Of a DNA stretch of 19,616 nucleotides, positions 15,039-19,616 are shown in pieces. The stretch spans positions 1 through 19,616 of the forward strand of contig JBGPBY010000068.1 of NCBI GenBank assembly GCA_041481485.1. The letters are read 5' to 3'. Under the pieces are notes generated by a model. That model did no database searches. It was not told the origin of the DNA and worked only from the letters and a program-made list of their open reading frames with translations. The stretch's first letter is position 1, and each line of letters opens with the position of its first letter. The position numbers and the translations under genes were made by a program. The DNA is from JBGPBY01 sp041481485. Lineage in GTDB: Bacteria; Acidobacteriota; Terriglobia; 20CM-2-55-15.

Positions 15039-15197
15039 TCGTACGGTCTTGATGGATGCCACGATGATCCGGCAAAGCTGCCGGTTTTCCGCTGCACTCG
15101 CGGCTACTTTTTCCGCCGAAAGCACGGAATTTTCAACGCCGGTTTCAAGCCAGATCACGGTTTCGCTCTGCTCCTTGGAGGCGATTTCGAGTGTGAA
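15039..15197 (-). pseudogene. Remnant of a four-helix-bundle (S23/IVP-type) protein gene
   Basis: The minus-strand frame contains FTLEIASKEQSETVIWLE and, after about 30 residues, CRIIVASIKTVR. These correspond in my recollection to the C-terminal half of the four-helix-bundle family (typical pattern: KEADETxYWLE then ILVASIKTA). The N-terminal half is missing and replaced by the ~126-bp repeat, and the family stop is lost, so the frame runs on to 14991. A start at 15227 within the repeat is accidental. Intact members are about 115-130 aa, found alone, in 23S rRNA intervening sequences or, as Avd, in diversity-generating retroelements. No reverse transcriptase is present here. The remnant is at the centre of symmetry of the inverted arrays. 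Confidence 0.6.
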
Positions 15198-15426
15198 TTG
15201 GGCCAGTGGGTCATTCGCCAGGTCCATTTGACGAACGCACAGCAGAACATTTCACAACTCTCAACGTGGGAACCGGGCGGGGAACCGCGTGAATGCACGT
15301 CTCAGGCGATTTCGAGTGTGAATTGGGCCAGTGGGTCAGTTCGCCAGGTCCATTTGACGAACGTACAGCAGAACATTTCACAACTCTCAACGTGGGAACC
15401 GGGGGCGTGAATGCACGTCTCAGGCG
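15180..15426 (-). repeat. Tandem ~126-bp repeats, inverted right array
   Basis: Two units (15180-15304, 125 bp; 15305-15422, 118 bp, the second with a short deletion in the GGGAACC region) are the reverse complement of the left array, followed by GGCG before unique sequence. Together with the left array they form arms of roughly 250 bp about 180 bp apart. The right array ends about 40 bp before the UbiD start, so the promoter of that operon must lie in or next to it. Confidence 0.88.
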
Positions 15427-15466
15427 TTGCCGAATTGACTCGCGGCCGTGCTATCGTCAATCGGTT

Positions 15467-17221
15467 ATGCCTTTTGGAGATTTGCAGGCCTTTGTCCGTC
15501 ATCTGGAGAGCAGGGGACAGCTTCAGAGGGTTCGGGCCGAGGTGGATCCTGTCCTTGAAGCCGGTGAAATCGCTCAGCGGGTTCTTCGGTCCGGCGGTCC
15601 AGCTCTGTTGTTCGAGAACCCTCGGGGCGCCTCGGTTCCGCTGCTGATGAACTTATTCGGCACCATGGAGCGCATTCGCATTGCGCTTGGCCGGGATCCG
15701 GCTGAGTTTGGAAACGAAATTCTCACTTCGATACAACGTCTGAACCCGCCTTCCCTGAATTCGCTCTGGCAGGGGCGGGATATTCTCAAGCGGTTGCTCC
15801 ATATGCGCCCGTCGACGGTATCTGAGGGCATTTCCCAGGAGGTGTCGGAAGATCCGGACCTGTCGAGGTTTCCCATTTTGCAATGCTGGCCTGGCGATGC
15901 AGGCAGGTTTATCACCTTTGGCATGGTCATTACCCATCATCCGAAGACTCAGCGGCGGAATCTGGGACTTTACCGGCTTCAGGTTTTTGGCAAGGCCGAA
16001 ACCGGGATGCACTGGCAAAGCATGAAGGGAGGCCGCGGACACTATTGGGAAGCGGAGAAGGACGGAGAGGATCTGGAAGTGGCGGTCGTGATTGGCGCCG
16101 ACCCGCTTCTTATGCTGTCCTCGATTCTGCCGCTTCCCGAAGACATCGATGAAATCGGTTTTGCGGGTTTTCTCCGCGGGAGAAGTGTTCCAATGATTCG
16201 AGCCAAAACATTGGGAATGATGGTTCCGGCGAATGCGGAAATTGTACTGGAGGGAATTGTTCCGGCAACGATGCGGCGGCTCGAGGGACCGTTCGGGGAT
16301 CACTTTGGCCATTATTCCGAGGCTTCAGACTTTCCCGTTTTTCAAATTCGGCAGGTCACACGGCGCCGCAATGCGATCTATGTCGCCACGGTCGTGGGAA
16401 AGCCGCCTCAGGAAGACAAGTTTCTTGGCATTGCATCCGGAGAAATGCTCGGGCCGCTCATTCGGCTGATCCATCCCAACGTTGTCGATTTGTCCGCTTA
16501 CGTGGGGGCAGGTTTCCACAATCTTCTTGTCGTCTCTGTCAAGGAGCGTCATCCCCGGGAAGTTCTGAAAACGGCGATGGGTTTGTTGGGAACCGGTCAG
16601 CTTTCGTTGACAAAAGTTTTAATATTGGTAAATCCGGGCCGGGATCCCCGGGATTTTCGAGGTGTGCTGCGGGACATCGGCCAGCGGTTTGATCCGGAAG
16701 ACGGGATGTGGATTCTTCCGTTCGCCCCACTGGACACGCTCGACTTTACTTCCTACAAATTGCATGTCGGCAGCAAGCTTGTCATTGATGCGTCCGGAGA
16801 CGTGATCCGGCAGGAACCCACGACATGGATTTTGAGTACTGAAGATATTGGAAGGTTGGATCCGCGAATTCGGAAATGGAAACTGCTCGATGGTGGTTTT
16901 CTCGTTATTGCTGTCGAAGAAGATCCGCGAGCTGTGATTCGTAAGGTGATGGATCGTGAAACCAGCGTCCAGTTTGTGATCGCCGTTAGTCTGGACGTCG
17001 ACCTGGACGATGACGAAAATCTCCAGTGGGGAATATTCACCCGATTCGATCCGGTACGCGACATGATGTTCAGTGAGCAGAGTTTCGTGGGAGCGCGCCC
17101 AGTCTATCGGGGCGTGGCCGGCATCGATGCGACATGGAAACCCGGATATCCGAAGGCTCTGGAAATGGATCCGGCGGTGGTGAGGCGTGTCGACGAGCGT
17201 TGGCAGGAATACTTTCGGTAA
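15467..17221 (+). CDS. UbiD-family (prenylated-FMN) decarboxylase
   Basis: The protein is 584 aa from ATG 15467 (MPFGDLQAFVRHLESRG), the usual family N-terminus; the frame stays open further upstream but only through repeat sequence. The signature parts are present: GGPALLFENPRG (43-54), NLGLYRLQVFGK with Arg170, and RLEGPFGDHFGHYS with Glu273 and Asp278. These are the Arg-Glu-Asp set that serves catalysis on prFMN, with Asp for the last acid as in UbiD proper. VATVVGKPPQED follows. It is longer than E. coli UbiD (about 497 aa) and close to the long UbiD homologs annotated in menaquinone pathways; the substrate cannot be fixed here. The partner prenyltransferase UbiX is not in the window. No Shine-Dalgarno precedes it. 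It probably forms an operon with the sugar kinase 33 nt downstream. Confidence 0.92.
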   Translation: MPFGDLQAFVRHLESRGQLQRVRAEVDPVLEAGEIAQRVLRSGGPALLFENPRGASVPLLMNLFGTMERIRIALGRDPAEFGNEILTSIQRLNPPSLNSLWQGRDILKRLLHMRPSTVSEGISQEVSEDPDLSRFPILQCWPGDAGRFITFGMVITHHPKTQRRNLGLYRLQVFGKAETGMHWQSMKGGRGHYWEAEKDGEDLEVAVVIGADPLLMLSSILPLPEDIDEIGFAGFLRGRSVPMIRAKTLGMMVPANAEIVLEGIVPATMRRLEGPFGDHFGHYSEASDFPVFQIRQVTRRRNAIYVATVVGKPPQEDKFLGIASGEMLGPLIRLIHPNVVDLSAYVGAGFHNLLVVSVKERHPREVLKTAMGLLGTGQLSLTKVLILVNPGRDPRDFRGVLRDIGQRFDPEDGMWILPFAPLDTLDFTSYKLHVGSKLVIDASGDVIRQEPTTWILSTEDIGRLDPRIRKWKLLDGGFLVIAVEEDPRAVIRKVMDRETSVQFVIAVSLDVDLDDDENLQWGIFTRFDPVRDMMFSEQSFVGARPVYRGVAGIDATWKPGYPKALEMDPAVVRRVDERWQEYFR

Positions 17222-17254
17222 AAAATCCGGCGCTTTGTGCCACATTTCAAATCT

Positions 17255-18187
17255 ATGCTTTTAGTCGTAAGTCCCAATCTTGCATTGGACCGGATTCTGG
17301 AAGTCCCTAATTTCCGGCCGGCCAGTGTGCAGCGCAGCACCCAGACGATCTCCCAGCCCGGAGGCAAGGGCATCAATGCCGCTCGCGTTTTTCGGGAGTT
17401 AGGCGGCCAGGTGGTGCTGACGGGATTGGTTGGCCGCGATTGCTCGCAGTGGATTGCCGAGTCTCTCAAAGCGAGGGAAATCCAATTCGATGGCGTGGAA
17501 TCTTTCGAGCACACCCGAATTTGCACGATTATCCTGGATCATTCGAGTAAGAATCATCCTACTGTTATTAACGAAGAAAGCGTGGAAGTCGACAGCCATG
17601 CCGCGGAATTGCTGCTCAATGTCGTGGATAAGTGGCTCCCGCAGGCGTCGGCGGTACTCGCGACAGGGAGCCTGAGCACCGGGATGTCACATGATTTCTA
17701 CCGCTATGTGCTGGAGCGTGCCCGCAGCGTCGGCAAATTTACAGCTCTGGATACCACCGGTCCGGCCTTAATCGAAGGGGTTCAGGCACGGCCCGGATTT
17801 CTGAAGCTGAACGCCCCGGAATTCGCGCAATTCTCGGGCATCTCATCGCCACGCACCGAAAATGTCATCGAATATTTGCGCAAGCGCGGTGCAGATCTGG
17901 CTCATCACACCGCGGTGACCTTTGGTGAAGTCGGAGCCATCCTGCATGTCAATGGTCAGTTCTGGCAGGCCGCGCCGCCTCAGGTTTTCACGGCAAATCC
18001 CATCGGTGCCGGCGATGCATTTGCCGCCGCGTATCTTTACGAGTTTCTTGCCAGCGGCGATGCCGAACGTTCGTTCCGGTGCGCACTGGCGGCTGGCGCC
18101 AGTGATGCGAATTCAATCCGTCCGGGAGATGTGAACGCCAGCGAAATCCGCGTCCTGGAGCGTGAGGTCCACATCGAACAGCTTTAG
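17255..18187 (+). CDS. PfkB-family sugar kinase (1-phosphofructokinase/tagatose-6-phosphate kinase type)
   Basis: The protein is 310 aa from ATG 17255 (MLLVVSPNLALDRILEV), the common start for this subfamily; a GTG at 17237 would add six residues. It has ribokinase-fold motifs: GGKGINAARV (37-46, sugar binding), LATGSLSTG (135-143), KLNAPEF containing the NxxE metal motif (Asn186, Glu189), and NPIGAGDAFAA with catalytic Asp254. The family phosphorylates fructose-1-phosphate, tagatose-6-phosphate or fructose-6-phosphate with ATP. The NPALD-like start (here NLALD) and NAARVFRELGG point to the FruK/LacC branch, but the substrate is open. No PTS gene is adjacent, which makes a classic fruK role less certain. 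There is no evident ribosome-binding site; it lies 33 nt after the UbiD gene. Confidence 0.9.
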   Translation: MLLVVSPNLALDRILEVPNFRPASVQRSTQTISQPGGKGINAARVFRELGGQVVLTGLVGRDCSQWIAESLKAREIQFDGVESFEHTRICTIILDHSSKNHPTVINEESVEVDSHAAELLLNVVDKWLPQASAVLATGSLSTGMSHDFYRYVLERARSVGKFTALDTTGPALIEGVQARPGFLKLNAPEFAQFSGISSPRTENVIEYLRKRGADLAHHTAVTFGEVGAILHVNGQFWQAAPPQVFTANPIGAGDAFAAAYLYEFLASGDAERSFRCALAAGASDANSIRPGDVNASEIRVLEREVHIEQL

Positions 18188-18214
18188 ACCCGGGTGGCGA
18201 TGTGGGCGTATACT
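18184..18214 (+). promoter_or_regulatory. Possible sigma-70 promoter giving a leaderless transcript
   Basis: TATACT at 18209-18214 ends 7 nt before ATG 18222. A partial -35 (TAGACC, 18185-18190) lies 18 bp upstream, overlapping the kinase stop codon. With no Shine-Dalgarno at that ATG, a leaderless start is the simplest reading. Confidence 0.4.
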
Positions 18215-18221
18215 CGTTTTC

Positions 18222-18515
18222 ATGGCCAAAGACTCCAAACGTCTTCAGGTGAGGTGTCCGTGTTGTGATTCGCTGCTCACCGTAGACCCGACTAACGGGA
18301 ATATTCTGTTTACCGAGAAACCACGAAAAAAAGGTGTGTCGTTGGAAGATGCCATCAACGACCTCCATCGTGAAAAGGAAACCGCGGACGATCGATTTCG
18401 CGACGCCTTCGAACGCGAAAACAGCAGAATGCAGTCGATCGAGGGTAAATTTCAGGAAGCACTAAAACGGAAAGACGAGCTTGAAGATCCGGTGAACCCG
18501 CTGGACTTCGATTAG
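18222..18515 (+). CDS. Small CxxC coiled-coil protein of unknown function
   Basis: The protein is 97 aa from ATG 18222 (MAKDSKRLQVRCPCCDSLL). Cys12, Cys14 and Cys15 form a RCPCC knuckle like one half of a zinc ribbon; a second CxxC is absent, so metal binding would need a dimer or another partner. Residues 40-88 are highly charged and helical (LEDAINDLHREKETADDRF), likely a coiled coil. The tail is acidic. There is no signal peptide, so it is cytoplasmic. No named family is recognised. It follows the sugar kinase by 34 nt on the same strand and may also be transcribed from its own promoter. A longer frame to 18162 overlaps the kinase gene and is not preferred. Confidence 0.75.
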   Translation: MAKDSKRLQVRCPCCDSLLTVDPTNGNILFTEKPRKKGVSLEDAINDLHREKETADDRFRDAFERENSRMQSIEGKFQEALKRKDELEDPVNPLDFD

Positions 18516-18545
18516 GGAATCTGCAGGGCACTGGCGCAATGCGCA

Positions 18546-18708
18546 GAATGAATGCGATTCCCCAATGTAGGGGCGGTCTATGACCGCCCACAATCTGGGG
18601 GACTGCATTCCAAAAAATGGTGGGCGGTCATAGACCGCCCCTACAGTCGCTCATTTTATGTCCACCCACAATTTCTAAATTGAGAGAGTGTGGGCGGTCA
18701 CAGACCGT
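18546..18708. repeat. GTAGGGGCGGTCTATGA-family palindrome plus a degenerate third arm
   Basis: A perfect 25-bp inverted repeat (arms 18565-18589 and 18620-18644) consists of GTAGGGGCGGTCTATGA extended by CCGCCCAC. Flanks GAATGAATGCG on the left and AGTCGCTCA on the right match the element at 9287-9509. A weaker copy of one arm follows at about 18690-18708 (GTGGGCGGTCACAGACCG), paired in part with CCACCCACAATTT at 18662-18674. It occupies the gap between the CxxC gene and the convergent pnp gene and ends only a few bases before the pnp stop. It is a natural candidate for termination or 3'-end stabilisation of both. Confidence 0.88.
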
Positions 18709-18714
18709 CGATAT

Positions 18715-19616
18715 CTACTCTTTCCGTTGCAAGTCCCTGGCTGCTTCGCGGCGTGACAACTTGATTTTGTTGCCATCGATCCCGATCACTTTGACCTGCA
18801 GCTGGTCACCTTCCTTGAGTTCATCTCGAACATTGCGAATCCGTTGCTCGGAAATCTCCGAGATGTGCAGCAGGCCGTCGGTTCCGGGAAAGATCTCAAC
18901 GAAAGCGCCAAAGTCCGCAATGCGGACCACCTTTCCCAGGTAGATCTTATTCATCTCTGCCGTTGCGGTGAGTCCCGAAATGATCTCGATGGCTCTCGCT
19001 GCAGACGGACCGTCAGAAGATGCGATATTCACCGACCCATCGTCAGAAACGTCGATTTTGACGCCCGTCTGTTCAATGATGGATCGGATCATTTTCCCTC
19101 CGGGGCCAATCACTTCACGAATCTTGTCGGTTGGAATCTTCATGGAGTAGATGCGCGGCGCAAACGGTGAAATATCTTTGCGCGCGGCGGGCATGGCGGT
19201 GTGCATGATGTCCAGGATGTGAAGCCGTCCCGCTTTTGCCTGTTCCAGCGCCTCCGCCATAATTGCCGACGTGACGCCAGGAATCTTGATATCCATTTGC
19301 AATGCCGTAATTCCGGCGCGCGTTCCGGCTACTTTGAAATCCATGTCGCCGTAATGGTCTTCGGCGCCGGCGATGTCGGACAGAACTGCATAGGTGCTGC
19401 CTTCTTTCACCAGTCCCATGGCCACTCCGGCAACCGGAGCTTTAATAGGTACGCCAGCATCCATCAGACTCAGAGTACTGCCGCAGGTAGATGCCATGCT
19501 GGTAGAACCGTTGGATGATATGGCTTCTGAGACTACTCTTATTGTGTAACCGAAATCCTTTTTGTCCGGGAGTACCGGGATCAGTGCTCTCTCGGCCAGA
19601 GCGCCATGTCCGATCT
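18715..19616 (-). CDS. pnp: Polyribonucleotide nucleotidyltransferase (PNPase), 3' part
   Basis: The frame is open to the window edge (begins IGHGALAERALIPVLP), so only about the last 299 residues are present. Visible are the end of the second RNase PH domain with the catalytic set EDHYGDMDFK (equivalents of E. coli Asp486, Asp492 and Lys494), then a KH domain with the GPGG loop (IREVIGPGGKMIRSI). An S1 domain ends the protein (IYLGKVVRIADFGAFVEIFPGTDGLLHISEIS). PNPase degrades RNA 3' to 5' using phosphate and can add tails in reverse. The protein stops just after the S1 domain (SRREAARDLQRKE) without the long acidic tail seen in E. coli that helps bind RNase E. Its 3' end abuts repeat palindromes, structures known to block this enzyme in E. 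coli. Confidence 0.97.
   Translation of the reverse strand, partial: IGHGALAERALIPVLPDKKDFGYTIRVVSEAISSNGSTSMASTCGSTLSLMDAGVPIKAPVAGVAMGLVKEGSTYAVLSDIAGAEDHYGDMDFKVAGTRAGITALQMDIKIPGVTSAIMAEALEQAKAGRLHILDIMHTAMPAARKDISPFAPRIYSMKIPTDKIREVIGPGGKMIRSIIEQTGVKIDVSDDGSVNIASSDGPSAARAIEIISGLTATAEMNKIYLGKVVRIADFGAFVEIFPGTDGLLHISEISEQRIRNVRDELKEGDQLQVKVIGIDGNKIKLSRREAARDLQRKE

Noticed and set aside
14991..15227. Diversity-generating retroelement (Avd-like four-helix protein)
   Set aside because: Only half a gene remains, and no reverse transcriptase, template/variable repeat pair or adenine-biased variation was seen.
14687..15426. CRISPR array
   Set aside because: The repeats are ~126 bp, contiguous without unique spacers, and occur in opposed orientation; no cas gene is present.
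15293..15466. 58-codon N-terminal extension of the UbiD protein
   Set aside because: It is translated repeat sequence; family homology begins at MPFGDLQAF.
14437..15502. Several open frames of 60-150 codons within the 126-bp arrays on both strands
   Set aside because: They are created by repeat periodicity near a multiple of three and contain repeated blocks (VQQNISQLSTWEPGG); units of 125, 126 and 127 bp shift frame between copies.

Overview
The window reads as ordinary bacterial chromosome, moderately GC-rich. It carries many two-component and sigma-54 regulators, a MASE1-type diguanylate cyclase, OmpA-like and beta-barrel envelope proteins, a long UbiD decarboxylase and many palindromic intergenic repeats. 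This mix suits an Acidobacteriota-like Gram-negative soil or sediment organism. That assignment is inference; no rRNA or other decisive marker is present.

Layout. (1) 1-2472: 3' part of a GAF/histidine kinase/triple-receiver hybrid kinase. (2) 2516-3613: DegT-family sugar aminotransferase, convergent across a 43-bp-stem hairpin with (3) 3712-5139 (-), a MASE1-GGDEF diguanylate cyclase. (4) 5450-8763: tight three-gene operon of sigma-54 response regulator, HAMP histidine kinase and coiled-coil lipoprotein, which resembles the enterobacterial GlrR/GlrK/QseG module. (5) 8765-9238 (-) beta-barrel protein and 9558-10361 (-) OmpA-domain lipoprotein, separated by a nested palindrome. (6) 10586-13089: a histidine kinase whose ATP-binding domain has lost its key motifs, overlapping by ATGA with a second sigma-54 response regulator. 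(7) 13235-13391: sigma-54 promoter followed by a structured, terminated RNA-like stretch. (8) 13538-14666: unknown protein and a catalytically dead class III cyclase-like protein. (9) 14687-15428: inverted arrays of a ~126-bp repeat around a remnant of a four-helix-bundle (S23/IVP-type) gene. (10) 15467-18515: UbiD-family decarboxylase, PfkB-family sugar kinase and a small CxxC protein. (11) 18546-18708 palindromes, then (12) 18715-19616 (-), the 3' part of pnp (PNPase).

The most interesting part is 9558-13391. The degenerate kinase/sigma-54 regulator pair is flanked by two good -24/-12 promoters. One fires leftward into the OmpA-domain lipoprotein with a 23-nt leader. The other fires rightward into a predicted ~131-nt RNA ending in a GC stem and T-run. 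That RNA displays a C-rich 12-nt loop whose CUUCCCC can pair with the GGGGAGG ribosome-binding site of the lipoprotein mRNA (7 pairs, one G-U). A testable model is a sigma-54 envelope circuit that makes both an outer-membrane/peptidoglycan-binding lipoprotein and an RNA able to silence it.

The second theme is palindromic repeat elements with internal 7-bp microrepeats at gene boundaries. Two of them (9287-9509 and 18546-18654) share outer arms and flanks and so belong to one dispersed family.
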